A stretch of 64,000 nt of DNA. It comes from Thermothielavioides terrestris NRRL 8126. Lineage: Eukaryota; Ascomycota; Sordariomycetes; Sordariales; Chaetomiaceae. Below are positions 34,182 to 46,606 of the stretch, piece after piece. The first letter of the stretch is position 1, and the number at the start of each line of letters is the position of its first letter. The translations under genes and the position numbers were made by a program. The notes beneath the pieces are model-generated. The model was not told the origin of the DNA and did not search any database. It saw nothing but the letters and a program-made list of their open reading frames with translations. The stretch is taken from contig NC_016458.1 of the NCBI RefSeq assembly GCF_000226115.1, positions 4,622,001 through 4,686,000 on the forward strand, written 5' to 3'.

Positions 34182-36758
34182 TTAGCACCACCGCTCCCAT
34201 GGCTCGCGCCACTTCACCCCGAGCAGCTCAAAGATGCGCTTCTCATCCCTGCCCTCCAGCAGCTCCCCCTCGGCGACCTTGACCCTATTCTTACCTCGCA
34301 TCACCTCCTTATACAGGCCCCGCTGATTCAGCCGCATGCCCTTCTTGGACGCCAGCAGCCGCATGCTGCGGTTGAAGATGTCGTTGCCGGTGAAGTAGAT
34401 CAGCGCCGCGCCGTACTCGGATTCGGGCACCAGCAGGAAATCGATGCGCCGCCAGATATGCCGCGGCGCATCGCCGCCGCTCTCGCTCGAGGCACCGCCT
34501 TCCCGCGGAAGGACGCAGCACCCGTGCCATTTGCTTCCCGGGCCGTCCTTGCCTGCGCGGTGTGCGTGCAGCGCGGCGAGGGTCGCCACGAGGAAGCCCT
34601 TGCGGGTGAGAACGGCGATCAGGTCTTCGAGAAAGGGGACCAGGTCGGCAGAAGAGCTGGTGCCCTTCTTGGTGACGATGATGTCAATGTCGCCCGAGCT
34701 GTCGGACCCGCGGCGGTAGCTGCCGCCTACGAGCAGCTCGACGTGCGGATCGAGCTGTGCCGCTTCGCGCTTGACATATTCAAACAGAGCCGTGACCTCG
34801 TCGCGGGGGATGCGTGTGTTGAGGTCCTCGTACCGCTCGATGCCGATGCGCTGGTTGGGGGTCAGGTCTGCTCTCTGGAGGAGGTCGTCGAGCGTGCGGA
34901 AACCTTGGGCGATCCACTTGTTTGCGCGGCTGGTGCCGACGTCGTAGATCTTGAGGAAGGTCTCGAGCACCTGGTCGAGCGGCTCGTCGTTGGCGTACTC
35001 CAAGCGGCGCAGCTTGTTTGTGCAGGCGATTTCCTCAATCTTGGCAGCGAGCCGGCGCCCGATGTTGGGCAGCCGGTAGGCCTCCTCCTCGGTCATAATC
35101 TTGGTCGACTGTCGGCGGAGGGTAGCAATGGCCTTTCGATAGGCCAGCGTGCGCCAGTTGTCGTTGATACGGGTGTAGTAGTCACACATGCTCTGCAGGA
35201 CTTCGATGGTCCTGGCATTCGGGTTTTGGGCGTCGGCAGACTTGTCTTTCGTGCCGCCCCTGTTGCAGGCAAAGCGTTCTTCGAACGGAATCTCCTTTTG
35301 CGCACTCCGGCGGGCTCTTGCTGAGAACTTCTTCCGGACACGTTCATCCTCGGATCGCTCTTCCACCTCCGAGTCCGACAGTGCCTCCTGAGCATCTACG
35401 ACGGACTGGAGATCGTCCTCTTCTGCGTCCAGAGGAAGATGTCTGTATTGCTGTATAAGTTCAATGTAGTCTGCCAGCTCATCCTTGGTGCTAGACCTTC
35501 GACGAGGCTGAGGATGGACCGCGTCCGTGGGACTAGATGGCACAATTCCGGCGGCGTCAGAGGTAGGAGGAGTGTCCGAGATGACCTTTGTGGTATGGTC
35601 GCAGGAAGCCTCCGGTCCGCGACTGGTTTCGCTCTGACGAGATGACCGGTCGCTTCCAGAGGGGGTATTGCCGGGACCTTGCCGCCTAGATGCCGGGGCC
35701 GGCTTTAGTTGTAACGAGCGATCAGAGCTTTGTGATGGAATTGGCGGGACATGGCCTTGGGCGGACTCTGCCATCAAGATGGGGCATCCGGGAACCTTGT
35801 ACCGGTTTTGGTCCGGGTTGAGCAGTGTTCGGAATGAGATGCAGTCGATCGGGTACTCCTCGTTGACAATGACAAAAGAGCCTGCCGTCTCACAGCCGAG
35901 AAGGCCCTCGATGTCTTTGTATGTCAGGTTCTTGTCAACAACGACATGACTGGCGTCCGCCAAGTTCCGGACCCACCGGGCTCCGTACTCCTGCGCCTTG
36001 CCGATACGCAGCTTCCTCGCAGGGGCAATGTCGTTGTTTGGGATGTAGTAGAAGGACAGGTTGCGGAAGATCTGGGCGGCCTCAGGCACGGACTTGGAGG
36101 AAGAAGCTTGCCGCTTGCGCTTCCTCAGCCCCGGGACTACCGAGGGCGACTGCTCGGCCGCTGTGGACAAAGCAGGCAACGGAAGCGTTTTACTCCTTTG
36201 AAGCTTTGCAGGTAGCTGGCGAGTGGTGTCTGGCACTGGTGTCTCTTCGACAAACGACGTAGTGCCGGCGATGAGCTGCTCCGTTCGGGTCGCTCTCCTG
36301 GCTGCGGGGACCCGGGCGCCAGGGGTAGGAGTTGCTGCAATCACCCGAGCACCAGCGCCAGCATCGGGACCAGGGGTTGTTGCAGCAGCCGGAGAAGACA
36401 TCGATGCTGTTCGCCGTGGATGAGACTGCGCATCCTGAACAGAACCCTCTTTCACCGGCGCTGTTTTCGCTGCTTTCTTCCGAGAGTTGAAGAAAGCACG
36501 ACACTGCTCGCGGTGCAGTTGCTCCGTCTCATCGACTTCATCGTCCCGGTCGCTTATGTTGTCGAGCGCATCCAGTTGGTCAAAAAATGCTCGCTTTTCA
36601 TCCAGCGACGGCGATTCCATCCGTTTTGTGTGCTCAGACTTATGCGTGGGGAGTGAGCGGGGAATGACGACTTCGTGATCTTGCAAACCTGAGCCCCAAG
36701 GCGTTTTCAAAGCATCGTGGCCAGCCCAAGCTCGCCCAAAAGAGCGATCCGAGGGCAT
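34182..36758 (-). CDS. pol4: DNA polymerase X family (POL4 / Pol lambda type)
   Basis: Single exon, 858 residues. A BRCT-like region lies near residues 235-325 (LSFYYIPNNDIAPARKLRI to DCISFRTLLNP), a Ser/Pro/Glu-rich linker follows, then the Pol X core from about 540. The 8-kDa helix-hairpin-helix domain has LPNIGRRLAAKIEEI; LKIYDVGTSRANKWIAQG is the second HhH. In the palm, GGSYRRG and SGDIDIIVT supply two catalytic Asp (about 690 and 692) and RRIDFLLVP the third (about 773). YFTGNDIFNRSMR and the C-terminal LLGVKWREPWERW match Pol lambda. The protein fills short gaps in non-homologous end joining and base excision repair in the nucleus. A second in-frame ATG at 36618-36620 (MESPSLDEKRAFFDQL) may be the true start, giving 812 residues. 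Confidence 0.92.
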   Translation of the reverse strand: MPSDRSFGRAWAGHDALKTPWGSGLQDHEVVIPRSLPTHKSEHTKRMESPSLDEKRAFFDQLDALDNISDRDDEVDETEQLHREQCRAFFNSRKKAAKTAPVKEGSVQDAQSHPRRTASMSSPAAATTPGPDAGAGARVIAATPTPGARVPAARRATRTEQLIAGTTSFVEETPVPDTTRQLPAKLQRSKTLPLPALSTAAEQSPSVVPGLRKRKRQASSSKSVPEAAQIFRNLSFYYIPNNDIAPARKLRIGKAQEYGARWVRNLADASHVVVDKNLTYKDIEGLLGCETAGSFVIVNEEYPIDCISFRTLLNPDQNRYKVPGCPILMAESAQGHVPPIPSQSSDRSLQLKPAPASRRQGPGNTPSGSDRSSRQSETSRGPEASCDHTTKVISDTPPTSDAAGIVPSSPTDAVHPQPRRRSSTKDELADYIELIQQYRHLPLDAEEDDLQSVVDAQEALSDSEVEERSEDERVRKKFSARARRSAQKEIPFEERFACNRGGTKDKSADAQNPNARTIEVLQSMCDYYTRINDNWRTLAYRKAIATLRRQSTKIMTEEEAYRLPNIGRRLAAKIEEIACTNKLRRLEYANDEPLDQVLETFLKIYDVGTSRANKWIAQGFRTLDDLLQRADLTPNQRIGIERYEDLNTRIPRDEVTALFEYVKREAAQLDPHVELLVGGSYRRGSDSSGDIDIIVTKKGTSSSADLVPFLEDLIAVLTRKGFLVATLAALHAHRAGKDGPGSKWHGCCVLPREGGASSESGGDAPRHIWRRIDFLLVPESEYGAALIYFTGNDIFNRSMRLLASKKGMRLNQRGLYKEVMRGKNRVKVAEGELLEGRDEKRIFELLGVKWREPWERWC

Positions 36759-37255
36759 CTTAACCCATTCTGGCTCCTGCCTGCTGTTTCAGCGACACAG
36801 CAGGCGACCAGCGGCTGCCTGGTTTGTTCATGCAGCCAACCTGGTGCGGAAGGACCTTTCCAGTGGAGGCTCCTTGGCAATGACGCGGTTGCTTCAACCC
36901 TTTGTGGGGCAATCTCGCGAACTGCACACGAGATCACGCGACCTGGCGACCCAAGCGCTCTTCCGTGCCAGTCGCTGATTGGCTGCATCGAAGCAGTGCT
37001 ACGTCCTTACCCCTTTTGCTTACAGCTCGACCCGAATCACGGCTGGCAAGCGACCTCTGCCCAGCCATTCTTGAAACAAACTTGCTGGGCCGGCCCTGAG
37101 GTGAACTCAACCTGATCTGGGCTCCGAGGAGCTTGTTAATCATCACCAAGCACCTCCATATTCTTCCCTGTCTTTCTCCCTTCAACTTGACTGCTCACCG
37201 CCACGGCGCCCTTGAGACGGTTGGGCTTGTTTGAGGCTCTCAATCGTGGGCAAAG
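36759..37255. promoter_or_regulatory. Divergent promoter region between POL4 and MOB2
   Basis: About 500 bp separates the two start codons, which point outward, so both promoters must lie here. No specific site is identified with confidence. Confidence 0.55.
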
Positions 37256-38659
37256 ATGTCCAACCTCTTTTCGGGAATGTGAGTTGCTGTGTTTCGCTTT
37301 TCTTTTCTGCTCTTCATTTTTTTTTTTTTGTTCCTTTGAAGGGGATGGCCCGAAAACACAGCGATTGCCTGTGAGATTTCGACTGTTCGGCCGCTTCATG
37401 CGTTCTGCCTATCTTACACCCCAGTTGCACTTCCGGCTTTCCTAAGAGGGGACCCCGGGAAGGTTAAGTTACCGTCTGGATTGACCCATGCCATTCAGTC
37501 GTGACTAGATGCTGTCGCTAGGTATCACAGCAACGCTTGCTGACTCATGCTGCAGCAACGCCCGCTTGAGGGGAGCCTCGAGTAAGCAGGGCAGCGGCAA
37601 GAGCCCGGTATCCCCCACCTCCGATGATGGCCGCCTCAACTCGCCTCGCGGGCTTTCCCAGAGAAGCAAGTCATCAAGCAATCTGCGGTCCCAACCACCA
37701 TCCCTGCCAGATTCACCATCACCGTCTCTGGCCCTCAGCGCCACGGCCACTGGCGACGAGATCTTGAACTCATACCGCCTCCCGAAACCGCTCCCGATGT
37801 GGCTGAACCCTGCGTACGCTAAGCACATCGTCAAAGGCAACTTCATGACTCTCAGTAGCAGACCGAAAACGGTTGAGTTGGGTGAATGGATTGCTCATCA
37901 AGGTCTGCCGAGCCCTGCCCACCGTCTGTCCTTCGTTGTTAACCCGGTGGCACAGTGGTTGAGCATTATCGCAACCTCTGGACCTTTGTCCAGGTCATTT
38001 GCGCCAAGGAGGCGGACGGGAAGAGCATCTGCAATGCTACGACCTGCCCCCGGATGTCCGCTGGACCGTAAGGTGCCTTGAGATTCCCCTGGGAAACCAA
38101 AGATGCTGATCAAAGCTATTCCCCTAGGAACCAATCGTATACGTGGCTCAATAAGAACTTCGAGCCAACCGAGGTGGCGGCGGTAGATTACATTGCGCTG
38201 ATGCAGCGGTGGATATCAGCCAAGATCGATGATCTCTCCATCTTCCCAACAGATCCCGCCGGCGTCTCGTTCGCACACAACCCCAGCATCGCCAACACGG
38301 CCCTGCTCAGCGGCCCTGATGAGTGGATCGGCAAGCGGAGTGGGTTTCCCAAACAGTTCGCTGGTACCTGCCAGGGCATCTTTCTTCAAATGTTCCGCGT
38401 CTACGTCCACCTCTACTGGGCGCACTTTGTGGAACCCTTCTACCACCTCAATTTGGAGAAGCAGCTCAACAGCTGCTTCAGCCACTTTTTGCTGACCGCC
38501 ACGGCGCTGGACATGCTGAAGCCGAAGGACTTGGAGCCGATGCAGGCCCTGATCGACCTGTGGGCTGCTAATGGCACGTTCCCACCGGAGTCCAAGGCGT
38601 ACGCATATGCCAACCTGAAGGTGGGAAAGCGGTTGCTGGAGATGGCGGGTTTGGCCTGA
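37256..38659 (+). CDS. mob2: MOB2-type NDR/LATS kinase activator
   Basis: Four exons (37256-37278, 37556-37902, 37956-38067, 38128-38659) give 337 residues. The 23-nt first exon encodes MSNLFSG, followed by INARLRG, the typical MOB2 start. A Ser-rich linker (residues ~15-65) precedes the Mob1/phocein domain: LPKPLPMWLNPAYAKHIVKGNF, VELGEWIAHQVVEHYRNLW, the zinc-site CNATTCPRMSAGP with SYTWLN, MFRVYVHLYWAHF supplying the His residues, and FSHFLLTATALDML. MOB2 binds and activates the Cbk1/COT1 NDR kinase that controls polar growth and septation. Phase-matched joins reproduce family sequence at every junction. The 277-nt first intron is much longer than the others in the window. Confidence 0.92.
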
Positions 38660-39372
38660 AGGTCGTGATTTATTTATTATCGGTTCTTGGCTCTGGCGTG
38701 CATCGCATTATCAAGGAGTTCGGGCGCGGTTCGTGGGCACCAGCACCACCCGGTTTTCCTATTCAGGGTTGATGTTCTGGTGGAGGGTGAGCGGAACGCA
38801 AACACAAAATGTCAATGAGACAGCTGCGCAAACAAAAGCTCTCGACAACGGTGGGCTGGGGATAGACATTTGGCTGGAAATTGACGGTGACATGCGCCGG
38901 TGGGTGCCGCCTCCAAGACTCATAGTTCCGCCTTCGATATACAGAGTACTACGCCTATAAGCTACCTGTGTGTGTGGTTTTTGCTGTCGCATCGCCTCAC
39001 CTTGTCTCGGCGTGTTTCTCCGGGGGTTAAATTGGCAGTCGTCCACTTCCAGTCCTACGAGCAGTATGTTCGGCGTACAATGTACCTGAGTTTACGGGGA
39101 GGTAACTGCGGGGCAACTCCCCACATTGGAATAGCGGGGCATCTTGGAATTTTCGACCCAGATTTCTCTTCGAGGAACAAAGCCTAAGAAGCCTAGACCC
39201 CGAGACTCCAATGATTTCCCATACAACGCCCTTCTCTCAACTTCTCTTGCCTCATTAGTCAAGAACCGCTTCTTTATAGGAGTTTCACCCTCGGCCAAAC
39301 TGCTCCGGAGCTTTTTGCTATCACTTTTCGCTCATAGTCGGTTCTGGTAACCCGACATTTTCTGGATTCAAG
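38660..39372. other. Intergenic between MOB2 and PRMT1
   Basis: 3' UTR of MOB2 and promoter of the methyltransferase gene. TACAGAGTA occurs at 38940. No further gene supported. Confidence 0.45.
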
Positions 39373-40767
<1,395 letters not shown>

Positions 40768-42101
40768 GCGCCGGCTGCGTCGGTATGGGAGCTTCGCTGA
40801 TGGAAGAAGACCCGAGGGAGCCGGGTTTTTCTTTCTGATCGCTAGGGCGGAATCTAGCGAGAGGCTGGCATGGATGATGGCATTTTTCCCTTTTTTTTCT
40901 TTTTTCTGGGGTGGGGGGGAGGGAGGGAGGAGGGTGAGAAGGGTGGCTGTAGAAAAGGGTCCATCGGCGTTTTTCTTGGCTGATTCAGTATCATTACTGC
41001 TCAGGCTCAGCGGGTGTGTGGTGCAAAACATGGTGATGAGGTGATGAGCCTGGATGACTAGGGATACCCGTGAAAACTGGTGGGAGAGAACTACTGAAGG
41101 GAGCTCGTTTCATGCGCTTGAGCCCGTGGAATCTGAATTCACTGTGATAACATGATGTGGCTTCAACTTGAATGCCTGACCTGCTTTGCAATCGAGCGGA
41201 ACCTGGTGGTTGGTTGTCATTGCATGTCTGATTGTCTCAACCACACACCCCTTTTTATGCTCACTCTCTACGGAGTACACCGGGGCGGACGATAACGAAC
41301 CACATTCTGCTCTCATCTTTTCTATCTGCTTTCCTTTTTTTCCCCCTCAATTCCTCCCAACCGCCGCCCACTTCCTCTCTCTGTCGGACCTCACTTTTTA
41401 TCCACCCCTTTTCTCCCCTTTTCCCCTTTGTACGCTTCGCTCAAGCCCAAACATCACCGGTTTTTGCAGCCACCCAGCCCCTTAAACTAAGGTGTCATCG
41501 TTCAGTCATCATAACTTCGTAGCCGTCGTTTTTTCACGCATTTCATTCCTTTCCTCGCCCACAACCCCTCCACTTCCGGGAAACGCGGCGTCACGACGCT
41601 GAGCCATGGAAACAAGCAAATAACACGGGGGGGAAGTGGGGCGGGTAGTATGGAAGCGAAGAAGGCAGGGCAAAACCGGAGCGGAAGTAAACACGCCGAC
41701 GGCGGTATATTTTTCTTTTTCTTTCTTTTTCTTTTCTTTTTTCTTTTTTTATTCTTTTCTTTTGGCGGAGGCTGCCTGACCTGCTCGCGCCAACTCCCTG
41801 GAGCCTGATATCTCCAAAGACCATGCCTGCCTTGAATAGTCCACAAGTCCCGAGGTCAGTACCACCGGGCGGGGTCCCCCATCTCTGGCCGAGGCAGGAC
41901 CTGGTTCTCAATCCCCCGGGTCTCCTCGTCCAGTTTGAACACGTCGCCGTGCAGCCGGTCGTCGACGGTGCAGCCCCAGCGTGGATGTCCGGAGGAGGAA
42001 ATGGTGCGGCTGCGCGTGCGGTTGTGCTGCCGGGGCTGCTCACGAGGGCGGTGACGGTCGGGCGGCGGCGGCGACGCGGAAGCGGCTCGGTTCCGGCAGC
42101 A
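40768..42101. other. Intergenic between convergent PRMT1 and AGM1 genes
   Basis: 1.3 kb with no supported gene. It includes T/C-rich stretches (41320-41440, 41706-41762) and a TACGGAGTA motif at 41269. A long plus-strand open frame starting at 41823 is antisense to AGM1 and not believed. Confidence 0.5.
41706..41762. repeat. Pure pyrimidine tract
   Basis: About 55 bases of CTTTTT-type repeats with almost no purine, downstream of the AGM1 stop codon (the gene reads leftward and ends at 42102). Low complexity; no function inferred. Confidence 0.7.
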
Positions 42102-43810
42102 CTACTGGGCCCCGTAGCGCTCGATGATGTGGGCGACGCGCTCGGCGAGCTCGTTGGCCTCGGAGCGGGTGGCGGCCTCGGCGTAGACGCGGCAGGCGTT
42201 CTCGGTGCCGCTGGCGCGGGCGAAGGCGCGCGCGTCCTTGTACTTCTTGACCGCCTGGTCGATCTCGTCCTGGGCGCCGGCCGGGTGCAACAGGCGCCGC
42301 TCGGCGTCGGTGGTGCGGAAGCGGTCCTTGTCGCCGACCTCGACGCGCACGAGCCGGTTGGGCAGGTCCGCGTACGTCATGGCCCAGTCGCGCAGCGTCC
42401 AGTTCTTGTGCGCCAGGATCACCTCGACCAAGAGCATGTCCGAGATGGCGTCGCCGACCGTCTGGTTGATCAGGTCGCCCAGGGCGGCCAGCGTGTCGAG
42501 CGCGTCCTTTTGTGCGGGCGACTGCGGCTCGGCGTTCCGGAAGGCGCTGAGGGCGTCCGGAGAGAAGAGCACGGTGCCGTGGCCGTTCGCCTCGAAGTAC
42601 ACTCCAATGTCGAATCCCTGGGCGACATGGTGGAGGTGCTTGACGCCGGTCGGCGTGCAGATGACGGGAAGCCTCAGGTGCTGGGTGATGTAGGTTGTGC
42701 TGGCGCCGTTTGCATAAGCGGTTTGGACGACGCCGATGCGGAGGTCGTTCTTGAGGCCGGCACTCTCGACGAGGTCGCCGATAAAAGAGGCGGCAAGCGA
42801 GGAGATGCGGTCGCCGTCGAGCATGACGAAGCCGCTCTCCGGGTCGATCCAGTAGTAGATCAGCCGGTCAGCATCGCCGTCCAATGAGCAGCATCGGATG
42901 CCAGGCTGCTGCTTAGGGGACGGAGGGGCCCGCTGCTTCGTCTTGACGAAGTCGGCTCCGCACTGCAAGACATGTAAGCAGAGATGTCGGGCGAACGGGG
43001 AAGAAAAGGGTGACAGAGAGGGGGATCACACACCTCGAGATTGAGCACCTCGGGCCGGAGCACGTCGTCGTTGACGACCTTGACATCAAAGTTGACCTTG
43101 TCCTTGGGGATGTACTTGAGAAGCTCGGAGAGCTTCGGCCCCCCAACACCATTGGCGCAGTCCACCACAAGAGTGCCGTCGATCCTCCTGCCCCTCAAGG
43201 CCCGAACAAAGGCCTCGGCGAGCTTCTCGTAGTACCCAACCTCACTGACCTTGCCGTATGACAGCGGAGTGCCCTCACTGTTGGTGGCACGCACGAGATA
43301 GTGGAGCTGAGGGGTGGTGAGCAGCTTGTAGTCGACATGCTCGGCGCCGGTGGCCGCGAGGCCGGCGACTAAGGCGGTGACGAGCGTGTGGCCCGAGGGT
43401 CTCGTATCACGACCGTAGATGACCTTGGCGGGGACAATGAGGTCGATCTTCAGCTCGGCAGCCAGCTTGTTGTAGACAGCGACGAGCTCGTCGTCGCTTG
43501 GGGCGTTGACCAGGGCGGTGGCATAACGCTCCCAGTCCTGCTCAAGCATGTCGCCCATGGGATCGACGATCTTGACGCCGTTGTCGGCGGCCGGGTTGTG
43601 GCTGGCGGTGATCATAACACCGATGGCCTGGCCGTTGAGCTTGCGGCTGCGGAGGGACGCGAGCAAGCCGACACGGAACGAGATGCCCTCCAGCAGGTCT
43701 GCCTTCATGCGGAAGCCGGCTGTGCCATAGTTGTAGAACTGGCCCTTCGGGAGCGGCACGATTGGGTGCCTGGCCGAGGCGGCGAGAATCGCCTTGTCGT
43801 GGTTCTCCAT
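42102..43810 (-). CDS. agm1: Phosphoacetylglucosamine mutase
   Basis: Two exons (43810-43034 and 42962-42102, minus strand) joined in phase 0 across a 71-nt intron give 545 residues, the usual size. The active-site loop ITASHNPAADNGVK carries the phosphoserine (Ser70); the metal loop is LDGDADRL (Asp287/289/291); sugar-binding FEANGHGTV and the C-terminal phosphate loop RASGTENACRVY are intact. The enzyme isomerises GlcNAc-6-P to GlcNAc-1-P in the cytosol, the step before UDP-GlcNAc, which feeds chitin, N-glycans and GPI anchors, so it is expected to be essential. It is divergent from MUS81, sharing a 0.9-kb promoter region. Confidence 0.95.
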
Positions 43811-44706
43811 AGCTGACGACGACGGTGGCAGGTAGAACTGGAAGATAAGATTGGAAGGTATTCGGTCGAGTACGTAGGGTACGAAGCTACAGGGCAGAGC
43901 TCCTCCTCAGCTGATCCGGGGTTGGTGCGGGGTACCTTGTGTTTATTGCACGGGAGGACAGGACGGGAGTGGATGTGCCGCGTTGGCTTGGGCAAAGTAC
44001 GGAGTAGCAAGCGCTTGGATGACGCAAATTTTGGTGGTTGGAGGTCAGTTTCGGCCTCGGTTTTGAGCAGAAAGGAAAAGGGGAAGGAAGCTGGGAGCAA
44101 GGGGCATTCCTGAAGGGGCAGTGTTTAAAGGCAAGTCGGAAAGACCCTGGGGACCAGAGGCGGTGGAGGGTACGGAATACGGGGTACTCTGGACATGTAC
44201 CTCCGTACGGGTACGAGCTGCCCCGCGCTGTTAACTCAGGAAGGTGAATGTTCAGGTAACGTCCGACCTGTGGAAGTCAAGGTGGGGTTGGCCTATCTTC
44301 AGGTATCTGCGCTAGCCGGATTAGGGATAGTGCGTTGGACTTGCCGGCCGCCTTGGCTCATCTGCAGGCGCCACACAACTGACCAAGCCACTGAGACGCG
44401 GCACGCGCACGTCGCTCGGGGAACGAGAACGGAACCGAGCCACGGTCAATCGATCGGCTCCGCTCTGCCATTGACACGCCGTGCTTGGGGCATCGACTAA
44501 ACGGCGATGCACCAGACAATTGCAGATTGACGTGCTTCTTGAATCACGCCCATTGCTTTACCTCGCTCTTTTGATTTGCTGCCCCTTTGTCGCCCCCTTC
44601 TTGCCGATCTCTCTGTTTGTTGACTTTGGGCTTTACGCCCCCTTTTTGCTTGCTCCTCTTTTTTGCTCTCGTTTTTTTCTTCTTGCTTCGAGGCTGTGCC
44701 CTCCCA
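43811..44706. promoter_or_regulatory. Divergent promoter region between AGM1 and MUS81
   Basis: Both genes start outward from this 0.9-kb region. It holds a dense cluster of TACGGA-type motifs: TACGGAGTA at 43998 and, near 44170-44215, TACGGAATACGGGGTACTC and CTCCGTACGGGTAC. A T/C-rich leader precedes the MUS81 ATG at 44707. Confidence 0.5.
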
Positions 44707-46500
44707 ATGTCTCAGACCGCGTGCGCCAACCCCTTGCTGCTTGAGTGGGTCAAGGAGTGGTGGGACACGGCTCGGGAGCGCAACTCGAAGGGCGTCACCA
44801 CTTACAAACATGCCTACGACTCGCTCAAGGCCTGCCCCATCCCCTTCGAGCATCCCTCGTCGCTCCAGCAGCTGAAGGGCTTCGGCCCGAAACTGTGCGA
44901 GCGGCTGACGGAGAAGCTCAGGCAGCATTGTGAGGAGAATGGCCTGCCGATGCCACCCCATCCGGCCACCAAAAAGCGAGCTGGGACATCGTCGAGTCCC
45001 GGCGACGAGGGCGCAGAGGATGGGCCGGCGCGCCCGGCGAAGAAGGCAAAGAAAGCAAAGCCCTACGTGCCAGCCTACCGGTCTGGCGCGTATGCGCTGC
45101 TGCTTGCTCTGTCAAGCGCGGGAGAGGATGGTGCGGGGATGACCAAGGCTGAGCTGATAGAGGAGGCTCAGCCGCACTGCGACTCGTCCTTCTCGGCCCC
45201 GGCGGATCCGACCAAGTTCTACACCGCGTGGAACTCGATGAAGACGCTGCTGCAGAAGGAACTCGTGTATGAGCGGGGCCGGCCTCTCAAGAGATACGCC
45301 CTGACCGACGAAGGGTGGGAGGTCGCCCGGAGAATTCGGGAAACCGCTGTTCCCAAAGCCAGCAGCACCAGCGACGCAAACCCGAACATTGCAGCTGCTG
45401 CGCCAAACAGGCAGCAACCTGCATTGCCTACAACAAGCCTGCAGCCGACAGTCGCTGCGGCAGTTGTTTTGGATGACGAGGACGATGACGTTCTTCCCCG
45501 CCACCAGCCCAGTAACCCAGAGTTCGAAGACGTGGTGGCCGAAGGGCATATTATATCTGACGATGCGGAGTTGCCATCATTCACCCCCATTAGACTAGCC
45601 CCTGGGTCGTTTACCGTTGAACTGCTTCTTGACGTCCGGGAGGTGAGAGCCAAGACGGACAGAGACTACATGCAGGAGGAGCTGGCGAAGCGAGGGGTCA
45701 AGCCTACGGTGCGCGCTCTGGATCTGGGCGATGCGCTGTGGGTGGCTCGATGCAACGAGCCTGGCTGGCTGGCTCGGCACGGCGCAGAAGGCGACGAGGT
45801 GGTTCTCGATTGGATCGTCGAGCGGAAGAGGCTGGATGACCTCGTCGGTTCCCTGCGAGATGGCCGCTTCCACGAGCAGAAGTTCCGGCTGCGGCGCTCG
45901 GGGGTGAAGAATGTCATCTATCTCCTGGAAGAGATCAGCATGGATGCGACGCACTTCCAGAAGTACGAGGAGGCAGTCCAGTCGGCCATGGCGTCGATGC
46001 AGGTGGTTGATGGCTATTTCCTGAAGCAGACGCAAAAGATGGACGACACAATCCGCTACTTGGCGTCCATGACCAGGATGCTGAAGAAGCGCTACGAGGG
46101 GAAGACTCTCAACGTGATACCGACAAAAGTCTTGACGGCCAAGAACTATCTCCCGCTGCTGAAGCATCTTCGAGAGAAGCAGCCGTCGGTTAGCCACCAC
46201 ATCAGCTACCCCGCGTTTGCGTCGCTCGTCTCCAAGTCGAACAACATGGCTCTGCGGGACTTGTTCTTGAAGATGCTGATGTGCTCCAAGGGAGTGACGG
46301 GAGAGAAGGCGATCGAGATCCAGCGGGTCTGGAAGACACCAAACGAATTTGTCATGGCCTACGAGCAGTGCGGCTCGGGCGAGGAGGGGAAGCGACGCAG
46401 GGCGGACCTCGTCTCGAGCAGGCTGGGACACCTTGTCGGGCGGAAGAAGATCTCCAAGGCGGTGAGCCAGAAGCTCGCAGAGGTCTGGGGGCAGGTCTGA
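44707..46500 (+). CDS. mus81: Crossover junction endonuclease MUS81
   Basis: Single exon, 597 residues from the ATG at 44707 (CCAATGTC); upstream in-frame sequence is T/C-rich leader. The N-terminal HhH domain (NPLLLEWVKEWWDTARERNSKG to LKGFGPKLCERLTEKL) is followed by a Lys-rich linker, a winged helix (about 123-215, YRSGAYALLLAL to LKRYALTDEGWEVA), then the ERCC4/XPF nuclease domain from about 300. Its catalytic motif is VERKRLDDL (about 370-377), preceded by LLLDVRE. C-terminal tandem HhH spans about 500-597. With its partner EME1/MMS4 it cuts 3' flaps, replication forks and nicked Holliday junctions. It ends 107 bp from the convergent riboflavin synthase gene. Confidence 0.95.
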   Translation: MSQTACANPLLLEWVKEWWDTARERNSKGVTTYKHAYDSLKACPIPFEHPSSLQQLKGFGPKLCERLTEKLRQHCEENGLPMPPHPATKKRAGTSSSPGDEGAEDGPARPAKKAKKAKPYVPAYRSGAYALLLALSSAGEDGAGMTKAELIEEAQPHCDSSFSAPADPTKFYTAWNSMKTLLQKELVYERGRPLKRYALTDEGWEVARRIRETAVPKASSTSDANPNIAAAAPNRQQPALPTTSLQPTVAAAVVLDDEDDDVLPRHQPSNPEFEDVVAEGHIISDDAELPSFTPIRLAPGSFTVELLLDVREVRAKTDRDYMQEELAKRGVKPTVRALDLGDALWVARCNEPGWLARHGAEGDEVVLDWIVERKRLDDLVGSLRDGRFHEQKFRLRRSGVKNVIYLLEEISMDATHFQKYEEAVQSAMASMQVVDGYFLKQTQKMDDTIRYLASMTRMLKKRYEGKTLNVIPTKVLTAKNYLPLLKHLREKQPSVSHHISYPAFASLVSKSNNMALRDLFLKMLMCSKGVTGEKAIEIQRVWKTPNEFVMAYEQCGSGEEGKRRRADLVSSRLGHLVGRKKISKAVSQKLAEVWGQV

Positions 46501-46606
46501 CCCGTCAGCGGATCTCTGGGAAATTCCCACAGACAGAAGATTCAAATATACCTTACGGCAGTACCAAGAAGCGCAACTTATCAGCTTTGCCGCCGTCCTC
46601 CAATCT

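Noticed and set aside
34059..35324. 421-codon plus-strand open frame opposite POL4
   Set aside because: Shadow of a GC-rich gene on the other strand; no motif, and POL4 motifs are unambiguous.
41823..42887. 354-codon plus-strand frame opposite AGM1
   Set aside because: Antisense to a clear phosphoacetylglucosamine mutase; repetitive Gly/Val/Leu text.
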